Counted from the stretch's first letter, positions 48,775 through 58,122 are shown. The stretch is 64,000 nucleotides of DNA from Hymenobacter monticola (GCF_022811645.1 NZ_CP094534.1:1116001-1180000); one strand, 5' to 3'. Numbers and translations: made by a program. The notes: a model not told the origin generated them from the letters alone.

Positions 48775-51594
48775 ATGAACCCTCTTCTCGACATCCGGCC
48801 GCTCGACCAAAGCCTGTGGCTGGACTTCATCAGCCGCCCGATTCTGATTGACGGCAAACTGCAGCACCGCATTCAAAATGAAGCGCTACGCGGCGTGACC
48901 TCGAACCCGGCCATTTTTGCCAAATCCATCGGCGAGTCCACCGACTACGACTCGGCCATCAAGGCGCTGGCCCTGCAAGGCAAAACCACCGACGAAATCT
49001 ACACCGCGCTGGCCGTAGCCGATGTGCAGGCCGCCACCGACCTGTTCCGCCCGCTCTACGACAGCGCCGACAACAGCTCGGACGGCTACGTGAGCCTCGA
49101 AGTATCGCCGGAACTGGTGAACGACACCGAGGGCACCATCGAAGAAGGCCTGCGCCTTTGGAAAACCGTGGACCGCCCCAACGTGATGATAAAAGTACCG
49201 GCCACCCTGGAGGGCCTGCCCGCCATCCGCCGCCTCATTGCGGAGGGCGTGAACGTGAACGTAACCCTGATTTTCGGTCTGGAGCGCTACCGCCTCGTGA
49301 CCGAAGCCTTTCTCTCGGGCCTCGAAGACCGCGCCGCCGCTGGCAAGCCGCTGGCGCGCATCGACTCGGTGGCCAGCTTCTTCCTGAGCCGCATCGACGT
49401 GCTGATTGACCCTGTGCTGGAAAAAATCGCGGCCGAAGGTGGCGAGAACGCCAAACTCGCTGAAAGCCTGGTGGGCGAAGTGGCCTTGGCCAGCGCCAAG
49501 CAGGCCTACCAGATGTACAAGGAAATATTCTCAGGTCCGCGTTGGGAAGCCCTCAAGGCCCAAGGCGCCGAAAGCCAGCGCCTGCTGTGGGCCAGCACCG
49601 GCAACAAAAACCCCAAGTACGACAACCTGAAGTACGTGAACGGCCTTATCGGCCCGAAAACGGTGAACACCGTGCCGGTCGAAACCCTCGACCTGTTTGG
49701 CAAAGAAGGCAAAGCCACCGTCACCCTCGAAGACAACCTCGACCAGGTGAAAGAAGTGTTGGCCGCCCTACCCAAGCTGGGCATCGACCTCGACGAGCGC
49801 ACCCAATTCCTGGAAGACGACGGTGCCAAAAAATTCAAGGAGCCCTTCGCTAAGCTGATGGAGTCCATCGACAAGAAGCGCGAACTGGCCGTGGCCGAGC
49901 AGGTAGACGATGCCAAGTTCGAGCTGGGCCAGTACCAGGCCGACATCGATGCGCAAATCAAGAAGTTCCAGGACAACAATTTTGTGCACGGCTTCTGGGA
50001 CAAGAAGGCCGACCTGTGGACCAGCGACGAGGCTGGGCAGCACAGCATCCGCAGCTACATGGGCTGGCTGCGCGTAGCCGAGACGATGGTGGGCCGCGTG
50101 CCCGAAATCGAAACCTTCGTGAACGAGGTGCACGCCGCCGGCTTCAAGCACGTGGTGGTGATGGGCATGGGCGGCAGCACCATGGCTCCCATCGTGTTCA
50201 AGGCCTCGTTTGAGCAGGGCGAAAAAGGCCTGCCCATGTCGGTGCTCGACACCACCGACCCCGGCACGGTGCGCGAGATTGAGGCCTCGATTCCGCTGGC
50301 CGAGACGCTGTTCATCGTAGCCAGCAAATCGGGCACTACGGCCGAGCCGCTGGCTTTTGGCGACTATTTCTACGCCAAAGTCAAAGAAATCAAGGGCGAC
50401 AAAGCCGGTGAAAACTTTGTGGCCATCACCGACCCGGGCTCCAAGTTCGTGACCGACGCTACGGAGGCCAAGTACCGCCGCATCTTCCTCAACTTCCCCG
50501 AGGTGGGCGGCCGCTTCTCGGCCCTCACCTACTTCGGCCTGGTGCCGGCCGCGCTGTATGGCCTGCCCGTAGGCGAAATCCTGGAGCGCGCTATCCTGAT
50601 GATGCGCGCTTGCGGCGCCTACGGCCCCACCGAAAAAAACCCCGGCCTGGAGCTGGGCGCTGCCCTCGGCGTGCTGGCCGAGCAAGGCCGCGACAAGCTC
50701 ACGCTGGTAGTGCCCGACGCACTGCACGACCTGGGCCTGTGGCTGGAGCAGCTGCTGGCCGAAAGCACTGGTAAGGAAGGCAAAGGCATTCTGCCCGTGG
50801 CCGGCGAGCCGCTGGGCGACCCGAGCATCTACGGCAACGACCGGGTGTTTGTGTACGTGGGCTACAAAGGCCAGGCTGATGAGGCCAACACCAGCAAGCT
50901 GCAGGCCCTGGCGCAGGCCGGCCACCCCGTCATCACGCTGCTGATGAGGGACGCCTTCGACCTCGGCCAGGAGTTCTACCGCTGGGAAGTGGCCACGGCC
51001 GTAGCCAGCGCCGTCTTCCAGATTAATCCCTTCGACCAGCCCAACGTGCAGGCGGCCAAAACTGCCACCGACAAGCTGATGAAGGCCGTGGAAGCCGACG
51101 GCAAGCTGCCCGAGGGCGAGAAGCCCGCCGCCAGCGAGAACAGTGTGGACTACTACACCGCTGCCCACGGCGAGGGCGCTTCCGGCGTACTCAAGGCCTT
51201 CTTCGCCCAGGCCCAGCCCGGCGACTACATGTGCCTGCAAGCCTACCTCACCGAAACGCCCGCCGTGAGCGCCAGCCTGCTGGAGCTGCGTCAGCGCGTG
51301 CAGAAGGCCCTGCATCTGGCCACTACCTCGGGCTACGGCCCGCGCTTCCTGCACAGCACCGGCCAGTACCACAAGGGCGGCCCCAACACGGGTCTGTTCG
51401 TACAGTTCACCAACGATAACCCGCAGGACCTGCCGCTGCCGGGCCGCTCCTACACCTTCGGCACCTTCAAAAATGCCCAGGCCCTGGGCGACCTGCAGGC
51501 CCTGCACGACAACGGCCGCCGCACCCTGCGCGTGAACCTCGGCAACGACGCGGAAGCTGGCCTGAAAGCTATGCTCGCGGCGCTGGCGCTGTAG
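48775..51594 (+). CDS. Bifunctional transaldolase/glucose-6-phosphate isomerase
   Basis: 939 residues. Residues 1-370 are a transaldolase: GVTSNPAIFAKSIG, NVMIKVPATLEGLPAIRRL with the Schiff-base Lys in MIKVPAT, and LLWASTGNKNPKYD. Residues about 400-939 are a phosphoglucose isomerase: VVVMGMGGSTMAPIVFK, VASKSGTTAEPLAFGDY and YHKGGPNTGLFVQF. Such fusions are known in Bacteroidota and some other bacteria. Together the activities join the pentose phosphate pathway to glycolysis, shuttling three-carbon units and turning fructose 6-phosphate into glucose 6-phosphate. Position near the arabinose genes, which feed xylulose 5-phosphate into this pathway, is consistent. It ends at a strong terminator. 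Confidence 0.95.
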   Translation: MNPLLDIRPLDQSLWLDFISRPILIDGKLQHRIQNEALRGVTSNPAIFAKSIGESTDYDSAIKALALQGKTTDEIYTALAVADVQAATDLFRPLYDSADNSSDGYVSLEVSPELVNDTEGTIEEGLRLWKTVDRPNVMIKVPATLEGLPAIRRLIAEGVNVNVTLIFGLERYRLVTEAFLSGLEDRAAAGKPLARIDSVASFFLSRIDVLIDPVLEKIAAEGGENAKLAESLVGEVALASAKQAYQMYKEIFSGPRWEALKAQGAESQRLLWASTGNKNPKYDNLKYVNGLIGPKTVNTVPVETLDLFGKEGKATVTLEDNLDQVKEVLAALPKLGIDLDERTQFLEDDGAKKFKEPFAKLMESIDKKRELAVAEQVDDAKFELGQYQADIDAQIKKFQDNNFVHGFWDKKADLWTSDEAGQHSIRSYMGWLRVAETMVGRVPEIETFVNEVHAAGFKHVVVMGMGGSTMAPIVFKASFEQGEKGLPMSVLDTTDPGTVREIEASIPLAETLFIVASKSGTTAEPLAFGDYFYAKVKEIKGDKAGENFVAITDPGSKFVTDATEAKYRRIFLNFPEVGGRFSALTYFGLVPAALYGLPVGEILERAILMMRACGAYGPTEKNPGLELGAALGVLAEQGRDKLTLVVPDALHDLGLWLEQLLAESTGKEGKGILPVAGEPLGDPSIYGNDRVFVYVGYKGQADEANTSKLQALAQAGHPVITLLMRDAFDLGQEFYRWEVATAVASAVFQINPFDQPNVQAAKTATDKLMKAVEADGKLPEGEKPAASENSVDYYTAAHGEGASGVLKAFFAQAQPGDYMCLQAYLTETPAVSASLLELRQRVQKALHLATTSGYGPRFLHSTGQYHKGGPNTGLFVQFTNDNPQDLPLPGRSYTFGTFKNAQALGDLQALHDNGRRTLRVNLGNDAEAGLKAMLAALAL

Positions 51595-51614
51595 GTAGCG
51601 CTGGAAACAGACGC

Positions 51615-51662
51615 AAAAAGGAACGTCCCGCTGAACCAAGTTCAGCGGGACGTTCCTTTTTT
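51615..51662. terminator. Bidirectional terminator between the tal-pgi fusion and araA
   Basis: AAAAAGGAACGTCCCGCTGAA pairs with TTCAGCGGGACGTTCCTTTTTT around CCAAG. It serves the convergent genes on both sides. Confidence 0.92.
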
Positions 51663-51682
51663 CATTTAATCAGACCTGGCGC

Positions 51683-53173
51683 CTAGCGGCCACCAAAGGC
51701 GACTTCGTTATAGCGCAGCTCGTTTTTGAAAGTCCGCAGCTTGGTATCGGCGTCGATGATGACGTACTCGATGCCAGCCATTTCGGCGAAGTCTTCGAGG
51801 TATTCGGCGGTCAGGTTCTGGCTGTAGCCGGTGTGGTGGGCACCGCCGGCCAGAATCCAGGCGGCCGCGCCCACGGCCAGGCTGGGCTGCACTTTCCAGA
51901 GCACGCGGGCCACGGGCAGCTTGGGCAGGTCGGCGGCGGGCAGCACGGCTTCCACCTCGTTCACAATCAGGCGGAAGCGGTTGCCGAGGTCCACGATGGT
52001 GGCGTTCAGGGCCGGGCCAGCGGGGCAGTTGAACACCAGACGGGCCGGGTCGGCCTTGCCGCCGATGCCCAGCGGGTGCACTTCCACTTTCACCTTGCCT
52101 TCGGCAATGCTCGGGCAGATTTCCAGCATGTGCGAGCCGAGCACCTGTTCATTGCCGGGCTCGAAATGGTAGGTGTAGTCTTCCATAAAGGAGTTGCCGC
52201 CGGGCAGGCCGGCGCCCATCACCTTCATGGCGCGTACCAGGGCCGAGGTTTTCCAGTCGCCTTCGCCACCGAAGCCGTAGCCCTCGGCCATGAGCCGCTG
52301 GGTGGCAATGCCGGGCAGCTGGGCCATGCCGTGCAGGTCCTCAAAGGTATCGGTGAAGCCCTTGGCGCCCTTGTCCTGCAGGAATTTGCGCATACCGGCC
52401 TCGATGCGGGCGGCTTCGCGCAGGCTCTCGCGCTGGGCACCGCCAGCTTTCAGGTCATCGGCCAGCTCGTATTCCTGCTCGTAGGCAGCCAGCAGCTCGT
52501 CAATCTGCGCGTCGCTTACCTCGTTCACCACCGCCACCAAGTCGCCGATGCCGTAGGTGTTCACCTCGTAGCCGAACTTGATTTCGGCCTCCACCTTGTC
52601 GCCTTCGGTCACGGCCACGTAGCGCATGTTGTCGCCGAAGCGCACGAACTTGGCGCCCTGCCAGTCGGCCCAGGCGCAGGCCACGCGGCTCCAGATGCTG
52701 AGGCTTTCTTGCACGGCAGCGCTCTGCCAGTGGCCCACCACCACCTTGCGCTTCAGCCGCATGCGGGCCCCGATGAAGCCAAACTCCCGGTCGCCGTGCG
52801 CCGATTGGTTGGTGTTCATGAAGTCCATGTCGATGTCGGCCCACGGAATGTCGCGGTTGAACTGGGTGTGCAGGTGCGCCAGCGGCTTCTGCAGGATTTT
52901 CAACCCGTTTATCCACATTTTGGCGGGGGAAAACGTGTGCATCCAGGCAATCAAACCTACGCAGTTTTCGGCCTGGTTGGCTTCCTGCATGAGCTTGTAA
53001 ATCTCCTGCGGCGTTTTCAGGATGGGCTTGTATACGATTTTAACGGGCAGCTTTGAGCCCAGCGCCTCCGCAATTTCCTGCGAGTGGCGGGCCACTTCTT
53101 CCAGGGTTTCGGGGCCGTAGAGGTGCTGGGTGCCGGTGATGAACCAGGCTTCGTAGTGCGAAATGTCAATCAT
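51683..53173 (-). CDS. araA: L-arabinose isomerase
   Basis: 496 residues, full length of AraA. Hallmarks: [22 protein letters not shown] start, [62 protein letters not shown] with the metal-binding Glu, and a later HMLEICPSI. It converts L-arabinose to L-ribulose using Mn(II). It is the last gene of the araB-araD-araA order on this strand; a perfect palindromic repeat (53186-53265) lies between it and araD, so its level may be set apart from the two upstream genes. Confidence 0.97.
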   Translation of the reverse strand: MIDISHYEAWFITGTQHLYGPETLEEVARHSQEIAEALGSKLPVKIVYKPILKTPQEIYKLMQEANQAENCVGLIAWMHTFSPAKMWINGLKILQKPLAHLHTQFNRDIPWADIDMDFMNTNQSAHGDREFGFIGARMRLKRKVVVGHWQSAAVQESLSIWSRVACAWADWQGAKFVRFGDNMRYVAVTEGDKVEAEIKFGYEVNTYGIGDLVAVVNEVSDAQIDELLAAYEQEYELADDLKAGGAQRESLREAARIEAGMRKFLQDKGAKGFTDTFEDLHGMAQLPGIATQRLMAEGYGFGGEGDWKTSALVRAMKVMGAGLPGGNSFMEDYTYHFEPGNEQVLGSHMLEICPSIAEGKVKVEVHPLGIGGKADPARLVFNCPAGPALNATIVDLGNRFRLIVNEVEAVLPAADLPKLPVARVLWKVQPSLAVGAAAWILAGGAHHTGYSQNLTAEYLEDFAEMAGIEYVIIDADTKLRTFKNELRYNEVAFGGR

Positions 53174-53185
53174 GAATTTTGGCTT

Positions 53186-53265
53186 GTAGCGTGGACTCTG
53201 CGAGTCCGCGCAGGTATGTTAATAAGTAGGCCGGGTGATGCGCGGACTCGCAGAGTCCACGCTAC
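53186..53265. repeat. Palindromic repeat, family B, copy 2
   Basis: The same perfect 26-bp arms as at 19412-19483 (GTAGCGTGGACTCTGCGAG...), with a different 28-base centre. It ends one base before the araD stop codon complement (53267), so it forms a hairpin directly behind araD and 12 bases before the araA start. Confidence 0.88.
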
Positions 53266-53266
53266 G

Positions 53267-53968
53267 TTACGACTGTCCGTAGTAGGAATTGGCGCCGTGC
53301 TTGCGCTCGTAGTGCTTGCGAATCAGCGCATCTTTCAACCGCGGCACCTCCGGGCGCAGCGTGCAGCTGAGGTAGGCCATGCGGGCCACTTCCTCCAGCA
53401 CGGCGCTGTTGTACACGGCTTTGTCCACAGTTTTGCCCCAGGTGAAGGGGGCGTGATTGGCCAGCAGCACCATTTCCACTTCGCTGGGCGAGAGGCCGCG
53501 GCGCTGGAACTCGTTGAGAATCTGCCAGCCGGTCTGGTGCTCGTAGTCGCCGGCAATCATGGCGTCTTCCATGGGCGGGGCGCAGGGAATGTCGGCGGTG
53601 AGGTGGTCGGCGTGGGTGGTGCCAAGGATGGGAATGTCGAGCTGGGCCTGGGCCCAGGCCGTGGCGTAGGTGCTGTGCGTGTGCACGATGCCGCCGATGT
53701 GGTCCCAGTGGCTGTAGAGCACGGCGTGGGTTTTGGTGTCCGAAGACGGCCGCTTCTCTCCTTCCAGCACGTTGTTGGCGAAGTCGAGAACAACAATGTC
53801 TTCCGGCTTGAGCAACTCGTAGGGCACGCCGCTGGGCTTGATGGCGAACACGCGCTTGTCGCGGTCCACCACGCTGGCGTTGCCGAAGGTGAAGAGCACC
53901 AGCCCGAGCTTGGGCAGCTGCATATTGGCGTCGTAGCACGCCTGTTTCAGGTCCTGGTATTGGCTCAT
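53267..53968 (-). CDS. araD: L-ribulose-5-phosphate 4-epimerase
   Basis: 233 residues, full length. Motifs of class II aldolase-like epimerases: LVLFTFGNASVVDRDK, IKPSGVPYELLKPEDIVV, HWDHIGGIVHTHSTYATAWAQ (zinc His pair HTH) and GTTHADH (third zinc His). It turns L-ribulose 5-phosphate into D-xylulose 5-phosphate. It overlaps araB by 4 bases (ATGA), so translation of the two is coupled. The stop is followed at once by a palindromic repeat before araA. Confidence 0.96.
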   Translation of the reverse strand: MSQYQDLKQACYDANMQLPKLGLVLFTFGNASVVDRDKRVFAIKPSGVPYELLKPEDIVVLDFANNVLEGEKRPSSDTKTHAVLYSHWDHIGGIVHTHSTYATAWAQAQLDIPILGTTHADHLTADIPCAPPMEDAMIAGDYEHQTGWQILNEFQRRGLSPSEVEMVLLANHAPFTWGKTVDKAVYNSAVLEEVARMAYLSCTLRPEVPRLKDALIRKHYERKHGANSYYGQS

Positions 53969-55692
53969 GCGGTGGTGATGGCGGGCATTTCGGTTTCCAT
54001 AACGGGCTCGTCGGGCTGGCCCACGGTGGCGGCCTCCACGTATTTGCCGAAGGCCTGGTACTGCGCGTAGCGGGCGGCATAGTCGGCCACGCGGGCGGGG
54101 TTGGGCGTGTAGGTTTCGGCAAAGCCGTTGCCCATGGCCTTCTGGGCCGTGAGCACGTCGGCGTGCAGGCCGGCGGCCACGGCCGCGTACATGGCCGCGC
54201 CCAGCGCCGGCGCCTGCTCCGACACCGCAATGCGAATGGGCCGGTCGAGCACGTCGGCCAGCGTCTGCATCACAAACTGCGACTTCTTGGCCACGCCGCC
54301 GATGCCGATGACCTGCTTAATGGCAATGCCTTCCTGCTCAAACCGCTCCACAATCTGCTTCGAGCCGTAGCAAATGGCCTCCACCAATGCCCGGAAGACC
54401 TGGGGCGCGCTCGTGCCCATGGTCAGGTTCATCAGGGCGCCTTTCAGGGCCTGGTTGGCGTCGGGCGTGCGGCGGCCGTTCACCCAGTCCAGGGCCAGCA
54501 CGTGCGACTCTGCGGGGTCAACGGCCGCGGCGGCTTCGCTGAGCTTCACCAGCAGCGTGTCGCTCATTTCCTCGCGTAGGGCCGCCTGCAGCTCCGGCGT
54601 GAGCACTTTGGAATGCGGCAGCACTTGTTGCAGGGGCCACTCCAGCATCTGACGGAACCAGGCCAGCAGGTCGCCGAAGGCCGATTGCCCAGCTTCCAGC
54701 CCCAGCATGCCCGGAATCACGGAGCCATCTACCTGCCCGCAGATGCCGGCCACGAGGTGGGCGCCCACTTCGGAAGTGGGTGCCACCACGATGTCGCAGG
54801 TACTCGTGCCCATCACCTTCACCATGGAATAGGCTTCGATTTCGCCCGCCACAGCGCCGGCGTGGGCGTCGAACGAGCCCACCGCCACCACTGTATCGGT
54901 GCTCAGGCCCAGGCGCTGGGCCCACTCGTCGGAGAGGTGGCCAGCCACCTCGTCGGCGGTGTAGGTTTCGGTGAATAATCGATTGCGTAAACCGGCCAGT
55001 TTTGGTTCGAGGTGCACCAAAAACTCCTCCGAGGGCAGGCCATCCCAGCTCTCGTGCCACATGGCCTTGTGGCCGGCGGCGCAGCGGCTGCGCTTGAAGC
55101 TGGCCAGTTCGCCGCCGGTGAGCAGCAGCGTTATCCAGTCGCAGTGCTCCATCCAGGAGTGCGCGGCTTGGGCCACGGCGGCGTCCTCGCGCACCACGTG
55201 GGCTATTTTGGCCCAAAACCATTCCGAGGAGTAGATGCCACCCTCAAACTTGGTGTAGTCCTCGCCGCCCCAGGTGCGGGCTTTGTGGTTGATTTCGGCC
55301 GCTTCGGCCAGGGCGGTGTGGTCTTTCCAAAGCACGAACTGGGCATTGGGATTGTCGGCAAATTCGGGCAGGAGGCCCAAGGCCACACCGTCAGCATTCA
55401 CCGGGCCGGGTGTGCTCCCGGTGGTGTCCACGGCAAGACCCTTTATCTGGTCGACGGGCACGGCCTGCGCCACGCGGCGCACCACGGCCTCAAGCCCTTC
55501 GATGTAGTCGAGCGGGTGCTGGCGAAACTGGTTTTTGGCCGGGTTGCAGTACTGCAGCGTTTTCCAGCGGGCGTAGTTGTGCACGGCCTGGGCCTGTTCG
55601 GCGCCGGTGCGGGCGTCGATGAGCACGGCGCGCACGGAGTCGGTGCCGTAATCGACGCCGATGACGTAGGCGGGGGTAGTGGTTTGTTCCAC
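53965..55692 (-). CDS. araB: Ribulokinase
   Basis: 575 residues. FGGY-kinase motifs: VIGVDYGTDSVRAVLIDARTG near the start, KGLAVDTTGSTPGPVNADG, SEWFWAKIAHVVRED, and GTSTCDIVVAPTS and GIGGVAKKSQFVMQTLADVLDRPI near the end. It phosphorylates L-ribulose with ATP. It starts the araB-araD-araA set; the next gene upstream, the aldose 1-epimerase, is 130 bases away across a palindrome, so araB could have its own promoter or share one from upstream. Confidence 0.96.
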   Translation of the reverse strand: MEQTTTPAYVIGVDYGTDSVRAVLIDARTGAEQAQAVHNYARWKTLQYCNPAKNQFRQHPLDYIEGLEAVVRRVAQAVPVDQIKGLAVDTTGSTPGPVNADGVALGLLPEFADNPNAQFVLWKDHTALAEAAEINHKARTWGGEDYTKFEGGIYSSEWFWAKIAHVVREDAAVAQAAHSWMEHCDWITLLLTGGELASFKRSRCAAGHKAMWHESWDGLPSEEFLVHLEPKLAGLRNRLFTETYTADEVAGHLSDEWAQRLGLSTDTVVAVGSFDAHAGAVAGEIEAYSMVKVMGTSTCDIVVAPTSEVGAHLVAGICGQVDGSVIPGMLGLEAGQSAFGDLLAWFRQMLEWPLQQVLPHSKVLTPELQAALREEMSDTLLVKLSEAAAAVDPAESHVLALDWVNGRRTPDANQALKGALMNLTMGTSAPQVFRALVEAICYGSKQIVERFEQEGIAIKQVIGIGGVAKKSQFVMQTLADVLDRPIRIAVSEQAPALGAAMYAAVAAGLHADVLTAQKAMGNGFAETYTPNPARVADYAARYAQYQAFGKYVEAATVGQPDEPVMETEMPAITTA

Positions 55693-55739
55693 GGGAATAG
55701 GTTAATTGTTTTTAAGTCGTCTTGGTCGTTGTGCTGGTG

Positions 55740-55798
55740 GGCGCCTCACCCCCTGCCCCCCTCTCCCAAAAGGAGAGGGGGGCAGGGGGTGAGGCGCC
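55740..55798. repeat. Perfect 27-bp palindrome (CTCACCCCCTGCC type)
   Basis: GGCGCCTCACCCCCTGCCCC plus seven more bases at 55740-55766 pair perfectly with 55772-55798 around CAAAA. Similar CTCACCCC...CTCTCC strings are a common intergenic palindrome in many bacteria. It lies between the aldose 1-epimerase and araB, both on the minus strand, and could end or stabilise the upstream transcript. Confidence 0.85.
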
Positions 55799-55821
55799 GC
55801 GCCAGAACGGCACCTGATTTT

Positions 55822-57024
55822 TTACTTCCGCACCCCGAATTTGTAAGTGCTCACGGTGTGGTAGGTTTCGCCCGGCTTCAGCTCGGTGCTGGGGAACTTG
55901 GGCTGGTTGGGCGAGTCGGGGAAGTGCTGGGTTTCGAGGCAGAAGCCGGCGTGCTTGCCGTACACAGTGCCGCCCTTGCCTTTCAAGGTGCCGTCGAGGA
56001 AGTTGCCGGTGTAGAACTGAATACCGGGCTGGTCGGTGGTCACCTCCAGGGTGCGGCCGGTGGCGGGGTCATACACGGTGGCCGCGGCGTGCTCGCCGGT
56101 GGCGGTGTTCAGCACCCAGTTGTGGTCGTAGCCGCCGGGCACCTGCGCGATGCGCTCGCCGATGGCGTGGGGCGTGGTGAAGTCGAAGGGCGTGCCCTTC
56201 ACCGGCTTCAGCTCGCCGGTCGGAATCAGGGTAGCGTCCACCACGGTGTAGCGGTCGGCGGGCAGGGTCACTTCGTGGTTTAGCACGTCCTTGCCGGCAC
56301 CGTGGTTCAGGTTGAAGTAGGCATGGTTGGTGAGATTGAGCACCGTGGCCTTGTCGGTGGTGGCCGTGTAGTCGATTTTCAGGGCGTTGTCGTTGGTGAG
56401 GGTGTACACCACGGCCACGGTCAGGGTGCCGGGGTAGCCTTCCTCGCCGTCCTTGCTCGCGTAGGTCAGCTTCAGGCTCTGACCGTCGGCGGAGGAGCCG
56501 GGCTCTGCCTGCCACACCACTTTATCGAAACCTTTCAAGCCGCCGTGCAGCGAGTTCGGGCCGTTGTTTTTGGCTAGGGTATATTCCTTGCCTTCGAGGG
56601 CAAATTTACCACCCTTGATGCGGTTGCCGTAGCGGCCAATTAAAGCGCCGAAGTAGGGGCCAGCTTTCAAAAACTCGGGGCTCTGGTAGCCGCTCACGTT
56701 GTCGAAACCCAGAATGACGTCGCCCATCTTCCCGTCCTTGTCCGGCACGAGCAGACTGGTGAGCGTGCCGCCGTAGTTGGTGATGGTGGCTTTTACGCCG
56801 TTGGCGTTGGCGAGGGTGAAGAGCTGCACTTCGGTGCCGTCGGTGGTTTTGCCAAAGGAGGCGGAGGTAGGCATGGCGGTGGATTTCGTTTGGGCTGAAT
56901 CGGCCGGGGCCGACGACACTGAGGTGGAATTTTGCTCGGCAGATTGGTTAGACCCGCAGGCGGCCAGCAACAGCAGGCCGGGCAATGTTACGGCCAGCAG
57001 CCCAGAACGGCGAAGTGAAATCAT
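55822..57024 (-). CDS. galM: Aldose 1-epimerase (mutarotase) lipoprotein
   Basis: 400 residues from ATG at 57024, chosen for a lipoprotein signal MISLRRSGLLAVTLPGLLLLAAC (cleaved before Cys23). A 36-residue Ser/Ala/Thr linker precedes the enzyme domain, about 60-400: VKATITNYGGTLTSLLVPDK, GRYGNRIKGGKFALEGKEY, NNGPNSLHGGLKGFDKVVW with the catalytic His, NLTNHAYFNLNHGAG and NFLDGTLKGKGG. It interconverts alpha and beta anomers of sugars such as arabinose or galactose outside the inner membrane, which helps transport and isomerase access. It has a 14-bp palindromic operator 65 bases upstream of its start and sits directly upstream of araB, so it may be the first gene of the arabinose unit. Confidence 0.94.
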   Translation of the reverse strand: MISLRRSGLLAVTLPGLLLLAACGSNQSAEQNSTSVSSAPADSAQTKSTAMPTSASFGKTTDGTEVQLFTLANANGVKATITNYGGTLTSLLVPDKDGKMGDVILGFDNVSGYQSPEFLKAGPYFGALIGRYGNRIKGGKFALEGKEYTLAKNNGPNSLHGGLKGFDKVVWQAEPGSSADGQSLKLTYASKDGEEGYPGTLTVAVVYTLTNDNALKIDYTATTDKATVLNLTNHAYFNLNHGAGKDVLNHEVTLPADRYTVVDATLIPTGELKPVKGTPFDFTTPHAIGERIAQVPGGYDHNWVLNTATGEHAAATVYDPATGRTLEVTTDQPGIQFYTGNFLDGTLKGKGGTVYGKHAGFCLETQHFPDSPNQPKFPSTELKPGETYHTVSTYKFGVRK

Positions 57025-57086
57025 CGGTAACAGTTGGGAATATAAAGGTGAGAAGATGGGCAGCCACGAGCGTAACCGGACGGGTT

Positions 57087-57104
57087 TACACAATCGATTG
57101 TGCA
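57087..57104. promoter_or_regulatory. LacI-type operator candidate before the aldose 1-epimerase
   Basis: TACACAATCGATTGTGCA contains the perfect 14-bp palindrome CACAATCGATTGTG (57089-57102) with a central CG, the shape of LacI-family operators. It lies about 65 bases upstream of the galM start, where it could act as a repressor site. The LacI-type regulator in the window is a natural candidate for binding it. Confidence 0.55.
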
Positions 57105-57212
57105 ATATAGGCAGTCGCCGCCCATTTTCACAAAATGCGCAGGGGCTTCCGATTGGGCGTTGCGCGGCAGCCAGGTTTATAAGCAACTAAAATGCCCGCA
57201 GCTAGACGCTAG

Positions 57213-57246
57213 AAAAGCCCCTGCGACTTGTGTCGCAGGGGCTTTT
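57213..57246. terminator. Bidirectional terminator
   Basis: AAAAGCCCCTGCGAC pairs perfectly with GTCGCAGGGGCTTTT around a 4-base loop. It lies 25 bases after the aldo/keto reductase stop on the minus strand. Confidence 0.9.
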
Positions 57247-57270
57247 TGAAAGGAATTTCGCCGAATGAAA

Positions 57271-58122
57271 TTAGGCGGCCCCAATGGCGTCCAGTGCCGC
57301 CAGGTCTTCGGCCGAGAGCTGAATGTCGGCCGTTTTCATGTTTTCCTCCAGGTGCTTCACTTTCGAAGTACCGGGGATGAGCAGAATGTTGGGCGAGTGG
57401 TGCAGCAGCCAGCTCAGCGCTATTTGTTGGGTAGTGGCGCCGTGCTTCTGCGCCGTGGTTTCGAGGGCGGCCAGGGCCTGGGCGTTGCCGCCGGCCAGCG
57501 GGTACCACGGAATGAAGGCTATGCCCTGCTCGCGGGTGTAAGCCAGCTCGGCTTCCCACTGGCGGTTATCCACGCTGTACTTGTTCTGCACCGACACGAC
57601 TTTCACGTATTCCTGCGCCTGCTTAATCTGCTCGACGCTGACTTCCGACAAGCCAATGTGCTTGATGAAGCCCTGTTGCTGGGCCTTCTGCAAAAACTCC
57701 AGCGTCTGCTCAAACGGCACCTGCGGGTCGACGCGGTGGAGCTGGTACAAGTCAATCTGCTCCAGCTTCAGCCGCTTGAGGCTGCCGTGCAGGGCCTCTT
57801 CGAGGTGCTTGGGGCTGGCGTCGATGGGCCACTCGTTGGGGCCGGTGCGCAGCAGGCCGCCCTTGGTGCCGATAACGAGGCCGGCCGGGTACGGGTGCAG
57901 GGCTTCGGCAATCAGTTCTTCCGACACGTTGGGCCCGTAGCTATCGGCCGTGTCGATGAAGGTGACGCCGAGTTCCACGGCGCGCCGCAGCACGCGGATG
58001 GATTCGGCATGGTCGCGGGGCGGGCCCCAGATGCCGTCGCCGGTGATGCGCATGGCACCGTAGCCGAGGCGGTTCACGGTGAGGTCGCCGCCGAGGGCGA
58101 AGGTGGGATTGTAGGTTGACAT
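57271..58122 (-). CDS. Aldo/keto reductase
   Basis: 283 residues from ATG at 58122, with a frame open further upstream that does not look coding. Typical motifs: NRLGYGAMRITG start, FIDTADSYGPNVSEELIAEAL (Asp and Tyr of the catalytic tetrad), VIGTKGGL (Lys), IDLYQLHRVDPQ (His), IALSWLLHHSPNILLIPGTSKVKHLEEN and SAEDLAALD at the end. It reduces carbonyl groups of aldehydes, ketones or sugars with NADPH. It is upstream of the aldose 1-epimerase but separated by a terminator, so it may only be a neighbour. The substrate is unknown. Confidence 0.94.
   Translation of the reverse strand: MSTYNPTFALGGDLTVNRLGYGAMRITGDGIWGPPRDHAESIRVLRRAVELGVTFIDTADSYGPNVSEELIAEALHPYPAGLVIGTKGGLLRTGPNEWPIDASPKHLEEALHGSLKRLKLEQIDLYQLHRVDPQVPFEQTLEFLQKAQQQGFIKHIGLSEVSVEQIKQAQEYVKVVSVQNKYSVDNRQWEAELAYTREQGIAFIPWYPLAGGNAQALAALETTAQKHGATTQQIALSWLLHHSPNILLIPGTSKVKHLEENMKTADIQLSAEDLAALDAIGAA

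Noticed and set aside
49768..51639. 623-codon antisense frame across the isomerase half of the tal-pgi fusion
   Set aside because: Shadow of a codon-biased enzyme gene.
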